Shown: positions 18,140 to 27,203 of the stretch, piece after piece
How the letters are laid out: each line of letters opens with the position of its first letter
How positions within the stretch are numbered: position 1 is the stretch's first letter
Assembly (NCBI RefSeq): GCF_900631615.1
Contig: NZ_LR131273.1
Location: 496,001-560,000, forward strand
DNA from: Tsukamurella paurometabola
Lineage (GTDB): Bacteria; Actinomycetota; Actinomycetes; Mycobacteriales; Mycobacteriaceae
DNA length: 64,000 nucleotides
Reading direction: 5' to 3'
Position numbers and translations under genes: made by a program
The notes under the pieces: model-generated
What the model saw: only the letters and a program-made list of their open reading frames with translations
What the model was told of the DNA's origin: nothing
Databases searched by the model: none

Positions 18140-19168
18140 GTGGTCCCGAATCAAGCAGTGATCTCGCCGTTGACCCAAGCCGCGATGTTCGTCGTGGTGA
18201 CAGTCGGACCGGGCCGGGAGGACCACGTTCACGACGCGCTCGACAACCTCTCCGGGCTCACCCGCTCGGTCGGTTTCCGGTACCCGGACAAGCAGCTGTC
18301 GCTGACCACGTCCTTCGGCTCCGACGCCTGGGACCGCCTGTTCTCCGGCCCCAAACCGAAGGGCCTGCACCCGTTCGTCCCGCTCGACGGTCCGCGGCAC
18401 AGCGCCCCGTCGACACCGGGCGACATCCTGTTCCACGTCAAGGCGAGCACGCTCGACATGTGCTTCGAGCTGTCGTGGCGCGTCCTCGACGCGCTCGGCG
18501 ACGCGGTCACGGTGGTCGACGAGGTGCACGGCTTCCGCTTCTTCGACGACCGCGACCTGCTCGGCTTCGTCGACGGCACCGAGAACCCCGCGGGTGCGGC
18601 GGCCGTGGCCGCCACAGCGATCGGCGACGAGGACCCCGACTTCGCCGGCGGCAGCTACGTGCACGTGCAGAAGTATCTGCACGACATGGCGGCGTGGCGC
18701 GCGCTCTCGGTCGAGGAGCAGGAGCGGGTGATCGGCCGCACCAAGCTCGAGGACATCGAGATGGACGACGACGTGAAGCCGGAGAACGCCCACATCGCGC
18801 TCAACGTGATCGAGGACGAGAACGGCGAGCAACTGCAGATCGTGCGGCAGAACATGCCGTTCGGCGAGCTCGGCAAGGGCGAGTTCGGCACGTACTTCAT
18901 CGGCTACTCGCGCGACCCCGGTGTCACCGAGCAGATGCTGCGCAACATGTTCCTCGGCGATCCGCCCGGCAACACGGACCGGATCCTCGACTTCTCGACG
19001 GCCCTCACCGGCTGTCTGTTCTTCACCCCGTCGGGCGACTGGCTCGACGGCCCGCCCGACCTCCCGACCGCCGGCGGCGCACCGTCGGCGGCACCGACCG
19101 GCACGACCCCACCCGCCCCCGCCGACGGTTCGCTCGGCATCGGCAGCCTGAAGGAAGGTACGTCATGA
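18140..19168 (+). CDS. DyP-type peroxidase, encapsulin cargo
   Basis: Haem peroxidase of the dye-decolourising family. The signature GFVDGTENP with the catalytic Asp lies near residue 147, the proximal haem His is in ENAHIALNV near 218, and the distal Arg in YFIGYSRDP near 258. The C-terminus is a flexible Pro/Ala/Thr stretch followed by DGSLGIGSLKEGTS, the known encapsulin-loading peptide pattern. GTG at 18140 is chosen because AGGGTG lies seven bases before it; an in-frame GTG at 18131 would have no spacer. Stop and encapsulin start overlap (ATGA), so cargo and shell are made together. Physiological substrate unknown. Confidence 0.95.
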   Translation: MVPNQAVISPLTQAAMFVVVTVGPGREDHVHDALDNLSGLTRSVGFRYPDKQLSLTTSFGSDAWDRLFSGPKPKGLHPFVPLDGPRHSAPSTPGDILFHVKASTLDMCFELSWRVLDALGDAVTVVDEVHGFRFFDDRDLLGFVDGTENPAGAAAVAATAIGDEDPDFAGGSYVHVQKYLHDMAAWRALSVEEQERVIGRTKLEDIEMDDDVKPENAHIALNVIEDENGEQLQIVRQNMPFGELGKGEFGTYFIGYSRDPGVTEQMLRNMFLGDPPGNTDRILDFSTALTGCLFFTPSGDWLDGPPDLPTAGGAPSAAPTGTTPPAPADGSLGIGSLKEGTS

Positions 19169-19962
19169 ACAACCTGCACCGTCACCTCGCACCGGTCACC
19201 CCCGAGGCGTGGGAGGAGATCGAGACCGAGGCGTCGCGCACCTTCAAGCGCAACATCGCCGGCCGCCGCGTGGTCGACGTGACCGGCCCGGACGGCCCCG
19301 AGGCCGCGGCGGTCGGCACCGGCCGCCTCCTGCCCGTCGACGGCCCCGCCGAGGGCGTGCAGGCGCAGCTGCGTGAGAGCCGCCCGCTGGTGCGGCTGCG
19401 CGTGCCCTTCACCGTGACCCGCGACGCCGTCGATTCGGTGGAGCGCGGCGCGCAGGACGCGGACTGGGATCCGGTGAAGGCCGCGGCCAAGCAGCTCGCC
19501 TACGCCGAGGACCGCGCCGTCTTCGAGGGCTACGCCGCGGCGTCGATCGACGGCCTGCGCGCCTCCTCGTCGAACAAGGCCATCGCGCTGCCGAGCGATC
19601 CGATCGACGTTCCGGACGCCGTCGCGAGCGCGCTCGAGGACCTGCGGCTCGCCGGGGTCGACGGGCCGTACTCGGTGCTGCTCTCCGCCGACGTGTACAC
19701 CTCGATCAGCGAGACCACCGACCACGGCTATCCGATCCGGGAGCAGCTCAAGCGGCTCGTGGACGGCGAGATCATCTGGGCGCCCGCGATCGACGGCGGC
19801 TTCGTGCTGACCACCCGCGGCGGCGATTACGAGCTGCGGCTGGGCACCGACGTCGAGATCGGCTACCTCAGCCACGACGCGGCGACGGTCCAGCTGTACC
19901 TGCAGGAGACCTTCACGTTCCTGGCCTACACCGCGGAGGCATCGGTCCCGCTCACCTCCTGA
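19165..19962 (+). CDS. Family 1 encapsulin shell protein
   Basis: Forms a closed protein compartment with the HK97 phage-capsid fold that houses the upstream peroxidase. Length is 265 residues, the norm for the family. Typical sections are the start (NLHRHLAPVTPEAWEEIETE), which lines the shell interior and binds cargo peptides, ASRTFKRNIAGRRVVDV, and the C-terminal GTDVEIGYLSHD and YLQETFTFL. The start ATG overlaps the peroxidase stop. In M. tuberculosis the homologous pair is Rv0799c-Rv0798c. Here a Clp ATPase gene follows after 53 bp, which is not part of the known pair. Confidence 0.96.
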   Translation: MNNLHRHLAPVTPEAWEEIETEASRTFKRNIAGRRVVDVTGPDGPEAAAVGTGRLLPVDGPAEGVQAQLRESRPLVRLRVPFTVTRDAVDSVERGAQDADWDPVKAAAKQLAYAEDRAVFEGYAAASIDGLRASSSNKAIALPSDPIDVPDAVASALEDLRLAGVDGPYSVLLSADVYTSISETTDHGYPIREQLKRLVDGEIIWAPAIDGGFVLTTRGGDYELRLGTDVEIGYLSHDAATVQLYLQETFTFLAYTAEASVPLTS

Positions 19963-20015
19963 TACCGCCGGAACCATCGGCCACCCCACCCGAATAACCG
20001 CAGAAAGGCTTTTCC

Positions 20016-22583
20016 ATGAGTGAACTCGACGGCGTTTTCGACGACATCTTCCAGCGGTTCTTCGGGAACTCGGTGGGGCGGCCGTCGGTGCAGCGGGTCG
20101 ACCTGAACCGCCTGCTCAACGATCAGGCGAAGAACCTGCTGGCCGAGGCCCAGGTCGCCGCGGCCGACTGGGGCAACAGCGAGATCACCCCCGAGCACCT
20201 GCTCTACGCGGCTGCCGTGAACGAGCCCACCCGCGAGATCATCGTGCGCGTCGGCCTCGATCCCGACCGCGTCGCCTCCGCGATGGAGGCCGCCGCGAAG
20301 GCCGGCGCGAATCCCGGCGGGGCCGACGGTGCGCCCTCGCTCAGCCCGGCGTCCCGCCGCGCGCTGCGCGTGGCCCAGCAGCAGGCGGCGCACTCCGGGC
20401 AGTCGTACGTCGGCCCGGAGCACATCCTGCTCGGCATCGCCGACAACCCGGACACCGTTGCAGCGCAGACCCTCGCGGGCGGCGGGATCTCCTCGGGCCA
20501 GTCGGTGCCGGGTAAGGGCGGCAAGCCCGGGAAGGGCGGCCAGCAGGCACCGGCCCCGCAGGGACCGAGCAGCACCCCGACGCTCGACGAGTACGGCCGT
20601 GACCTCACCGCCGAGGCCCGAGCGGGCAAGGTCGATCCGGTGGTCGGCCGCGCCGAGGAGATCGAGCAGACCATCGAGATCCTCTCCCGCCGCCGCAAGA
20701 ACAATCCGGTCCTCATCGGCGATCCCGGTGTCGGCAAGACCGCGATCGTGGAGGGCCTGGCCCAGCGCATCGTCAACGACGACGTGCCGAAGACCCTCGC
20801 GGGCCGGCGGGTGATCGCGCTCGACCTGAGCTCGATGGTGGCGGGCAGCAAGTACCGCGGCGAGTTCGAGGAGCGGCTGACCAAGGTGCTCGACGAGGTG
20901 CGCGAGCACTCCGACGAGCTCGTCGTGTTCATCGACGAGCTGCACACGATCATCGGCGCGGGCGGCGGGGGCGACGGCTCCATGGACGCCGGCAACATGC
21001 TCAAGCCCGCGCTCGCGCGGGGCGAGCTGCACACCATCGGGGCCACCACGATCGACGAGTACCGCAAGTACATCGAGAAGGACGCCGCCCTCGAACGCCG
21101 GTTCCAGCCCGTGATGGTGAGTGAGCCGACCGTGGCGGACACCATCGAGATCCTGCGCGGCCTCATCGATGTCTACGAGGAGCACCACCAGGTGCACTAC
21201 GACGACGACGCGCTCGTCGCCGCCGCCGAGCTCTCGGACCGGTACATCACCGACCGGTTCATGCCGGACAAGGCGATCGACCTCGTCGACCAGGCCGGCG
21301 CCCGGGTCCGGCTGCGCACCAAGACCTCCGATCAGGGGACCCGCACCGTCGAGGACGAGCTGGCGCGCCTGAACCGGGAGAAGGACAGCGCCGTCGCGGA
21401 CGAGGATTACAAGACCGCCGACGAGCTCAAGGTCAAGATCGCCGAGGCCGAGGAGCGGTTGAAGACCATCTCCGCGGACGGTGAACCGAGCGACCCGGAT
21501 GTGACCGTCACCGATATCGCCGAGGTGGTCTCGCGCCGCACCGGTATTCCGGTCGCCGATCTCACCTCGGAGGAGAAGGAGAAGCTGCTCCGCCTGGAGG
21601 ACGATCTGCACGCGCGGGTGGTCGGGCAGGACGAGGCGGTCGTCGCCGTCTCCGAGGCGGTCCGCCGCGCGCGGGCCGGGCTCAAGGATCCGAGCCGACC
21701 GATCGGCTCGTTCCTGTTCCTCGGCCCCACCGGCGTCGGCAAGACCGAGCTCGCGAAGGCGCTGGCCGCCACCGTCTTCGGCGACGAGGACCGGCTGATC
21801 CGCTTCGACATGAGCGAATTCCAGGAGAAGCACACGGTCTCCCGGCTCGTCGGCGCTCCTCCCGGCTACGTGGGCTACGAGGAGGCCGGTCAGCTCACCG
21901 ACAAGGTGCGGCGACAGCCCTACTCGGTGATCCTCTTCGACGAGATCGAGAAGGCCCACCCGGACGTCTTCAACATCCTGCTGCAACTGCTCGACGACGG
22001 CCGCGTGACCGACGCCCAGGGTCGCACCGTCGACTTCAAGAACACCATCGTGATCCTCACCAGCAACATCGGCGCGGACCTGATCCTCGAAGCACCGGAG
22101 GACGATTGGGAATCCGTGGTGCCGAAGGTCAAGGAGCGCCTGCACGCGCACTTCCGGCCCGAGTTCCTCAACCGCATCGACGACACGGTGATCTTCCACC
22201 GCCTCGACAAGCAGCAGATCCGCAACATCGTCGAGCTGATCCTGCAGAGCACGCGCGGGCTGCTGCGCGGCCAGGACGTGGAACTGGACGTGACGGAGAA
22301 GGCCGAGGACTGGCTCGCGGAGGAGGGTTTCCAGCCGCAGTTCGGCGCCCGGCCGCTGCGCCGCACGGTGCAGAAGGAGCTGGACAACCGCCTCTCCTCG
22401 ATGCTGCTCAAGGGCGACATCGTGCCCGGCGACACGGTGCGCGTGGACGCCGACGACGACGGCCTCGTGCTGTCCGTGGTGGAGAAGCACGCCGACGGAT
22501 CCGTGTCCGAGGGCTCCCTGCCCGCCGCCGACGGCACCGACGAGGCGGCCGCGTCGTCCGATTCCGAGAAGGAGAACGCATGA
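20016..22583 (+). CDS. Clp/Hsp100 ATPase, ClpC-like but without visible ClpP loop
   Basis: Double-ring AAA+ unfoldase of 855 residues. After a short start ([10 protein letters not shown]) comes a Clp N-domain (residues about 30-170), a Gly/Pro/Gln linker, ATPase 1 with Walker [10 protein letters not shown] near 237 and FIDELHTI near 304, a short UVR-like middle part near 455 ([20 protein letters not shown]), and ATPase 2 with GPTGVGKTE near 571 and [11 protein letters not shown] near 645. Between TSNIGADLI and [11 protein letters not shown] the ClpC loop with the IGF/LGF-type ClpP tripeptide is absent. It may therefore remodel proteins without a protease. The stop overlaps the next gene (ATGA). 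Distance to encapsulin is 53 bp. Confidence 0.92.
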   Translation: MSELDGVFDDIFQRFFGNSVGRPSVQRVDLNRLLNDQAKNLLAEAQVAAADWGNSEITPEHLLYAAAVNEPTREIIVRVGLDPDRVASAMEAAAKAGANPGGADGAPSLSPASRRALRVAQQQAAHSGQSYVGPEHILLGIADNPDTVAAQTLAGGGISSGQSVPGKGGKPGKGGQQAPAPQGPSSTPTLDEYGRDLTAEARAGKVDPVVGRAEEIEQTIEILSRRRKNNPVLIGDPGVGKTAIVEGLAQRIVNDDVPKTLAGRRVIALDLSSMVAGSKYRGEFEERLTKVLDEVREHSDELVVFIDELHTIIGAGGGGDGSMDAGNMLKPALARGELHTIGATTIDEYRKYIEKDAALERRFQPVMVSEPTVADTIEILRGLIDVYEEHHQVHYDDDALVAAAELSDRYITDRFMPDKAIDLVDQAGARVRLRTKTSDQGTRTVEDELARLNREKDSAVADEDYKTADELKVKIAEAEERLKTISADGEPSDPDVTVTDIAEVVSRRTGIPVADLTSEEKEKLLRLEDDLHARVVGQDEAVVAVSEAVRRARAGLKDPSRPIGSFLFLGPTGVGKTELAKALAATVFGDEDRLIRFDMSEFQEKHTVSRLVGAPPGYVGYEEAGQLTDKVRRQPYSVILFDEIEKAHPDVFNILLQLLDDGRVTDAQGRTVDFKNTIVILTSNIGADLILEAPEDDWESVVPKVKERLHAHFRPEFLNRIDDTVIFHRLDKQQIRNIVELILQSTRGLLRGQDVELDVTEKAEDWLAEEGFQPQFGARPLRRTVQKELDNRLSSMLLKGDIVPGDTVRVDADDDGLVLSVVEKHADGSVSEGSLPAADGTDEAAASSDSEKENA

Positions 22584-22684
22584 GCGACAAGAACACCCGA
22601 GAAGAAGAGATCGAGCACGAGCGCAAGCGCGCACAGGAGGAGCGCGACCGGCTCGAGCGTGAGGAACAGGAGCGACTGGAATGA
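22580..22684 (+). CDS. Tiny charged protein, 34 residues, coupled to Clp
   Basis: A 34-residue reading frame whose ATG overlaps the Clp stop and whose stop overlaps the next ATG. It starts [20 protein letters not shown] and is nearly all Glu, Arg and Lys in a heptad-like pattern, so it should be one long charged helix or coiled coil. GGAGAA just upstream, inside the Clp gene, is a ribosome site. No family is recognised. The double overlap argues for real, coupled translation; a role as adaptor or regulator of the Clp ring is a guess. Confidence 0.6.
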   Translation: MSDKNTREEEIEHERKRAQEERDRLEREEQERLE

Positions 22685-22842
22685 GCGATCCGAACGAAAC
22701 GGACCTGTCCGCCCTCGCGGAGACCCCCGAGGAGGCCGCCGCCGAGGCCCAGCAGGCGGAACTGGACGCGCGTGAGGCCGTGGGAGCGGACCTCGACGAC
22801 GACGGCGAGAACGTGATCGCCGAGGAGGAGGGCATCTCCTAG
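22681..22842 (+). CDS. Small acidic protein, 53 residues, last gene of the Clp group
   Basis: The start ATG overlaps the stop of the 34-residue gene. The protein is very acidic (MSDPNETDLSALAETPEEAA, then DLDDDGENVIAEEEGIS) with almost no basic residues apart from one Arg. It looks disordered with a central Ala/Glu helix. It is opposite in charge pattern to the basic-acidic helix upstream, so they might pair. AGGAACAGGAG before the start serves as ribosome site. Family unknown. A hairpin follows the stop. Confidence 0.6.
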   Translation: MSDPNETDLSALAETPEEAAAEAQQAELDAREAVGADLDDDGENVIAEEEGIS

Positions 22843-22845
22843 CGC

Positions 22846-22871
22846 ACCGCCCTCCGGGCGCCCCCGGCGGT
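22846..22871. terminator. Hairpin between Clp group and GGDEF gene
   Basis: ACCGCC and GGCGGT pair around a 14-base GC-rich loop four bases after the last stop. It ends at the stop of the convergent gene. A two-way terminator is inferred; no T tract. Confidence 0.4.
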
Positions 22872-24028
22872 CAGGCCGAGGAGGGGCCACCCGGAGGCCG
22901 GCGGGTCGTGCGACCACCGCCCGCCTCCTTGCTGCTGCGAAGGGCATCGTCCGCCGACTCGATGATCGCGTGGAAGAACCTGCTGCGGTCGTCGAAGGTC
23001 GACAGCACCGCGCGAGCGGGGAGATCCACCGACGCGATCCCCGCGCTGATCGACATCCGCTCACCGTTCGCCAGGGTGGGCAGCCTCTCCCGTACGGCGC
23101 CCAGGACCGCCTCCAATCCGGGGGCGCTCATGGGCGCGACGACGGCGAACTCGTCGCCGCCGATTCGGGCGACCAGCGCGTGCCGCGGCGCGGCTCGCTG
23201 CAGGGCGGTCGCCACCGCTTGGAGCGCGGCATCGCCGGCGAGATGTCCGTACGCGTCGTTGATGTGCTTGAACCGGTCGACGTCGATCATGCACACGGCG
23301 AGGCGTCGTTCATCCGACCGCAGCACCTCGTCGACCGCATCGCGGAAGCCGGTCCGGTTCAACAGGCCCGTCATCGCGTCGGTCGACGACGCCGTCAGGC
23401 TCGCCCTGATCAGCTGCTTGAGGTGCACCGTGTAGAGGTAGTTGAGGACGACGACGCCGCTGATCCCGAGGACGCTGACGGCGACCTGCGCGCCGACGGC
23501 GAGCGGGGTCGCGGCGTACACCTGGACGACGCGGACCCCCAGGTACACGATCACCGCGCTGGAGAAGACGAGGTGCATGGCCAGGGCGCGCGTCGCCAGG
23601 AAGTGCGCGGCGTAGGCGCCGACGGTCGCGAACAGCACCGTTCCGGCGAGCGCGGCGGCCGGACTGTTGTACAGCACCAGGATGCTCGTGACCGCGACGT
23701 CCGCGTAGAGGACGAACAGCGTGCTGATCCTTCTCCGCCGTGGGCACGGGCTCCACCACAGGGACGTCACCGGCAGCCGACTCACGGCGACGGCCGCCGG
23801 TATCCCGGTGCCGCACAGCAGGGCGAGGGTGATCGTGCGCGGGGTGGAGTCGCCCGCACCTTCGGGCGTGAAGATCATCACCGCCCCGAACATCCCGACG
23901 CACAGCGTGAATCCGGCGACGGCGTAGCGCCACACCACGTCGCTGATGACGGCATGGCGCCGCAGGCGGTTGAACGCGAGGCCCAAGTCGTCGCCGGCGC
24001 GGTCGGAGTGGACCCCAGTGATCTCCAT
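22871..24028 (-). CDS. Membrane diguanylate cyclase (GGDEF)
   Basis: Makes cyclic di-GMP from two GTP. The N-terminal half has six membrane segments (for example AGFTLCVGMFGAVMIF and VAVSVLGISGVVVLNYLY). The GGDEF domain covers about residues 205-355 with the intact active site ARIGGDEFAVV and the preceding metal-binding MIDVDRFKHINDAYGH. A short C-terminal tail is charged. ATG at 24028 (MEITGV) is preferred; the frame runs upstream to 24127 but the added part has no family match. The membrane half has no known sensor name. No EAL domain or second c-di-GMP gene is in the window. Confidence 0.92.
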   Translation of the reverse strand: MEITGVHSDRAGDDLGLAFNRLRRHAVISDVVWRYAVAGFTLCVGMFGAVMIFTPEGAGDSTPRTITLALLCGTGIPAAVAVSRLPVTSLWWSPCPRRRRISTLFVLYADVAVTSILVLYNSPAAALAGTVLFATVGAYAAHFLATRALAMHLVFSSAVIVYLGVRVVQVYAATPLAVGAQVAVSVLGISGVVVLNYLYTVHLKQLIRASLTASSTDAMTGLLNRTGFRDAVDEVLRSDERRLAVCMIDVDRFKHINDAYGHLAGDAALQAVATALQRAAPRHALVARIGGDEFAVVAPMSAPGLEAVLGAVRERLPTLANGERMSISAGIASVDLPARAVLSTFDDRSRFFHAIIESADDALRSSKEAGGGRTTRRPPGGPSSA

Positions 24029-24157
24029 GATGGGGCCGAGACTAGCAATAGCAAATAGATGGTAATGGCACGTAAAAGCGTTGATGGCCGCTCCGTGACG
24101 ATCGCTCGCCGCGGGAAGGGCGCGCACCCGGCGGGGTGCTCGCGTCTGCGCCCGCGA

Positions 24158-25018
24158 TCAGGCCCCGGCCGGGAGGGTGTCGCGGAAGAGCTGGATCACG
24201 TCGTCGAGTGCCTGCCGTGTGGGCTGCCCGGGCTCGTCGATGAGGTGCTCGGTGAGGACGGAGTGCGGCGGGGTCAGGGCGTCGGGATTGGCATCGGCGT
24301 CGTCGATCTCCACGGCGATGAAGCCGTCGCCGAGCTGCTCGCGGAGGAAGTCGAAGCGCTCACCCGGCACCATGCGGTCGCCCGTGAAGCGCAGGCCCAT
24401 GACCTTGAGTCCCTGTTTGGCGCACCGCACCTTGACGGTGTCGAGGTCCTGCGGCGAGATGTCGATCGTGCGACCGGTGCCCGGGATGGGTCGGAACGGC
24501 AGCGAGGGCTGGCTGAGCACGGGCGCGAGCATCACGTCGTCGACGGCCATGCCGAGCGCGAACCCGCCGGTGAAGCACATCCCGACCGCGCCGACGCCCT
24601 TGCCGCCGCAGCGCACGTGCTCCTGGCGCGCCAGCGCACGGAGCCAGGTGACGACCGGGGAGGACTTCCCCGTGGCGAGGATCGTGAACTCGCGGCTCAC
24701 ACACAGCGAGCCCACCAGCTTCGCCATGCTCTTCGCCGTCCCCGCGTAGCCGATGGCCTTCGGGTTGGCGGCGTCCAGGCCGGGCGTTCCGAACAGGTGC
24801 GGCAGCACGGCCGTGAAACCGGCGTCCACCACCCTCCGGGCGAAGTCGAGCACCTTGGGGGTGATCCCGGGGATCTCGGCGATCACGATCACCGCCGGGC
24901 CCGAGCCCTTCCGGTACACGTCGTGGGTCACGCCGGCGTCGGTGAACGACTCCTTCGTGAAGTCGGCGAGGTTGGCAGCGGCTTCGGCTTTCAGGTCCAC
25001 GCCACCATCGTGCCCCAC
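24158..25018 (-). CDS. Dienelactone hydrolase family protein
   Basis: Alpha/beta hydrolase of 286 residues. The nucleophile elbow GMCFTGGFAL has the cysteine typical of dienelactone hydrolases. PAVIVIAEIPGITPKVLDFA near residue 43 is the oxyanion region. A late LTPPHSVL supplies the probable His, and the Asp would be in GDRMVPGER. Dienelactone hydrolase acts in chlorocatechol breakdown, but many homologues act on other esters, and no aromatic pathway is near. GTG at 25018 is used; GTG at 25000 is possible. Confidence 0.85.
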   Translation of the reverse strand: MGHDGGVDLKAEAAANLADFTKESFTDAGVTHDVYRKGSGPAVIVIAEIPGITPKVLDFARRVVDAGFTAVLPHLFGTPGLDAANPKAIGYAGTAKSMAKLVGSLCVSREFTILATGKSSPVVTWLRALARQEHVRCGGKGVGAVGMCFTGGFALGMAVDDVMLAPVLSQPSLPFRPIPGTGRTIDISPQDLDTVKVRCAKQGLKVMGLRFTGDRMVPGERFDFLREQLGDGFIAVEIDDADANPDALTPPHSVLTEHLIDEPGQPTRQALDDVIQLFRDTLPAGA

Positions 25019-25045
25019 CGTCCGCGGGAGCGCTGCTCGATGGGG

Positions 25046-25885
25046 TCAGCGCAGGCGCTGAGCGATCGCCTCCAGGGCCGGCCACGGATCGTCGCCGAGC
25101 GCCTGCACCGCGACGTGGTCGGCGCCCGCATCGAGGTGTGCGCGCACACCCGCGGCGATCGCGTCACCGTCCCCGTGCACGGCGAGTACGTCGATGAGGC
25201 GGTCACTGCCGGGGCGTTCGAGGTCGGCGTCGTCGAAGCCGAGCCGCCGCAGGTTGGCGACGTAGTTGCGGAGCCGGAGGTAGAAGTCGACGGTCTTCCT
25301 GCCGGTCTCGCGGCCGCGCGCGTCGTCCTCGTCGAGCACGACCTTCTGCTCGGGTGCGAGCAGCACCCCGGCGCCGAGGATCTCCCGCGCGCGGCGGGTG
25401 TGCTCGGGCGAGGTGAGGTAGGGGTGCGCGCCGGCCGTGCGGTCGGCGGCGAGCCGCAGCACCTTGGGGCCGAGCGCGGCGAGCACCGTCCGCTCCGCGG
25501 GCACGCCCTCCGCGGCGAGGACGTCGAGGTAGTCGACGAGCGCCTGGTACGGGGTGCGGTAGTCGGCGGTGGCCTCGCGGTGCCCGGCACCGATGCCGAG
25601 CACGAACCGGCCGGGGAACAGCTTCTCGATGCGATGGAAGGCAGCGGCCGCCGCGCGGGCGTCGTCCTGCCAGATGTTGAGGATGCCCGTCGCCACGACG
25701 AGGTTCCGCGTCGCCTCCAGCAGCGGGTCCACCACGGCGAGGTCGCCGCCGGGCGATCCGCCCAACCAGAGCGTGCCGTAGCCCAGTTCCTCGGCCCGCG
25801 TCGCGAAGGCACCGTCGACCTGCGTCGCGCCGCGCCAGATCCCCAACTCACCCACAGTCGTCATGGCCCGTGCAACGCCGCCCAC
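25046..25885 (-). CDS. LLM-class F420-dependent oxidoreductase
   Basis: Luciferase-like TIM-barrel enzyme of 279 residues, expected to use cofactor F420, common in Mycobacteriales. Typical parts are GYGTLWLGGSPGGDL near residue 35, NLVVATGILNIWQDD near 62 and RFVLGIGAGHRE near 95 with the flavin phosphate loop. GTG at 25885 is favoured by AAGGA seven bases before it; ATG at 25864 (MTTVGELGIW) is the alternative. It ends 27 bp upstream of the dienelactone hydrolase gene on the same strand, so both may act in one pathway. The substrate is unknown. Confidence 0.9.
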   Translation of the reverse strand: MGGVARAMTTVGELGIWRGATQVDGAFATRAEELGYGTLWLGGSPGGDLAVVDPLLEATRNLVVATGILNIWQDDARAAAAAFHRIEKLFPGRFVLGIGAGHREATADYRTPYQALVDYLDVLAAEGVPAERTVLAALGPKVLRLAADRTAGAHPYLTSPEHTRRAREILGAGVLLAPEQKVVLDEDDARGRETGRKTVDFYLRLRNYVANLRRLGFDDADLERPGSDRLIDVLAVHGDGDAIAAGVRAHLDAGADHVAVQALGDDPWPALEAIAQRLR

Positions 25886-25916
25886 CGCGCGATCCTTCCC
25901 GTCCGTCCGCGACGGA

Positions 25917-26381
25917 TCAGATCACCGCGCGCGGCAGGGTGGGCCGGGCCGGCGCGTAGAACACGCCCGCCACCGCCCGGGCCGCGGCCCGGGCCACCGC
26001 GCGCACGTCGGCCTCGTCGCGCCAGGCGATGATGCGACCACCGTCGACCTCGAAGGTCCCCCGGACCTGGAACTGGACCCGCAGCGGCCCGTAGACGAGG
26101 GCCGTGACCCGCTCGGTCACGGCGACCGCGCAGGCGGTCTGCTCCGACGCCAGCAGCACGGCCTGCATCGCGACGCGAGTGCGGGCGTGCCAGCGGAAGT
26201 GGCGCGCGACCGCGGCGCGACCGCGCAGGGGGCGGCCGCCGGTGCGCCGGTACACGACGTCCTTGGCCAGCAGGTGCTCGGCGATGTCGTAGTCACCGCT
26301 GCCCAGGGCGTCGACGAAGCGCTCCGCGACGTCCTGCGGAGACCACAGCGGGGCGTTGTTCACGGGATCGATGGTGCCCAT
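25917..26381 (-). CDS. NTF2-like protein, limonene epoxide hydrolase family
   Basis: Protein of 154 residues with the cone-shaped NTF2 fold. The pattern VAERFVDALGSGDYDIAEHL, VVYRRTGGRPLRGR and FEVDGGRIIAWRDEAD follows limonene-1,2-epoxide hydrolases, whose active site uses Asp-Arg-Asp. The last Asp of WRD and the Arg of VRGTFEV-like positions are seen, the first Asp less surely. It could also be a SnoaL-type cyclase or a sensor. It is the first gene of the leftward set with the LLM and hydrolase genes. ATG at 26381 has no clear ribosome site and may be leaderless. Confidence 0.72.
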   Translation of the reverse strand: MGTIDPVNNAPLWSPQDVAERFVDALGSGDYDIAEHLLAKDVVYRRTGGRPLRGRAAVARHFRWHARTRVAMQAVLLASEQTACAVAVTERVTALVYGPLRVQFQVRGTFEVDGGRIIAWRDEADVRAVARAAARAVAGVFYAPARPTLPRAVI

Positions 26382-26601
26382 GTGGCGTGGACGCCGCGCG
26401 AACTGGACATGACGGATTGAAGAAGCTTCGATTTCGCTCCTGAGCGGGCCGTTCGGTAGACTCTGCGGCGACCTTCTCGGCGAGGGCGGCCCCGGGCCGC
26501 CGTGATCGACGCGAACGGCACTTCCTCCCGCGGAGTCCGCGTGGCGCAGTGCGGACCGCCTCGGCATCGCCGGGGCCGCTACACCGCACCGAAGGAGTCT
26601 C

Positions 26602-27198
26602 ATGTCCGAGACCAACAAGCTCGTCGCCACCGTCCGCACCGAGTTCGGCAAGGGCGCCGCCCGGCGCGCCCGCCGCGACGGCCTCGTGCCCGTCGTCCTC
26701 TACGGCCACGGCACCGAGCCGCAGCACTTCACCGTCGTCGCGCGCGACTTCGCCGCGATCCTGCGTAAGGACGGCACGAACGCCGTGCTCAACCTGGAGG
26801 TCGACGGCAAGGAGCAGCTCGCGCTGACCAAGCAGGTCGTGGTCCACCCGCTGCGCAACTACATCGAGCACACCGACCTCCTCGTCATCAAGAAGGGCGA
26901 GAAGGTCACCGTCTCCGTGCCCGTCGTGATCGAGGGCGAGCCCGCCGGCGGCACCCAGGTGGCGCAGGACCTCAACGAGGTCGAGGTCGAGGCCGACGCG
27001 CTGAACATCCCCGAGCACATCGTGTTCAACGTCCACAACCTCGAGGCGGGCACGCAGATCACCGCCGGCCAGCTCGAGGTCCCCGCGGGCGCTTCGCTGG
27101 TCACCGACGCCGAGGCGCTGGTCATCAACATCACCGAGATCGCCGCGGTCAAGACCGATGAGGACGAGGCCGAGGCCGCCGACGAGGCTGCCGAGTAA
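26602..27198 (+). CDS. rplY: 50S ribosomal protein L25 (CTC family)
   Basis: Binds 5S rRNA in the large subunit. The protein has 198 residues: an L25 domain at 1-95 ([20 protein letters not shown], then VLYGHG) and the TL5/CTC domain after it ([20 protein letters not shown]), with an acidic tail ([13 protein letters not shown]). The long form is normal for actinobacteria. ATG at 26602 follows GAAGGAG. Upstream 26382-26601 carries no gene and must hold the promoter. The gene is followed by pth after five bases. Confidence 0.97.
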   Translation: MSETNKLVATVRTEFGKGAARRARRDGLVPVVLYGHGTEPQHFTVVARDFAAILRKDGTNAVLNLEVDGKEQLALTKQVVVHPLRNYIEHTDLLVIKKGEKVTVSVPVVIEGEPAGGTQVAQDLNEVEVEADALNIPEHIVFNVHNLEAGTQITAGQLEVPAGASLVTDAEALVINITEIAAVKTDEDEAEAADEAAE

Positions 27199-27203
27199 CT
27201 GCC

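Noticed and set aside
19926-22835. 969-codon open frame opposite the Clp ATPase gene
   Set aside because: Antisense shadow with low-complexity content and no motif; the Clp gene explains the region.
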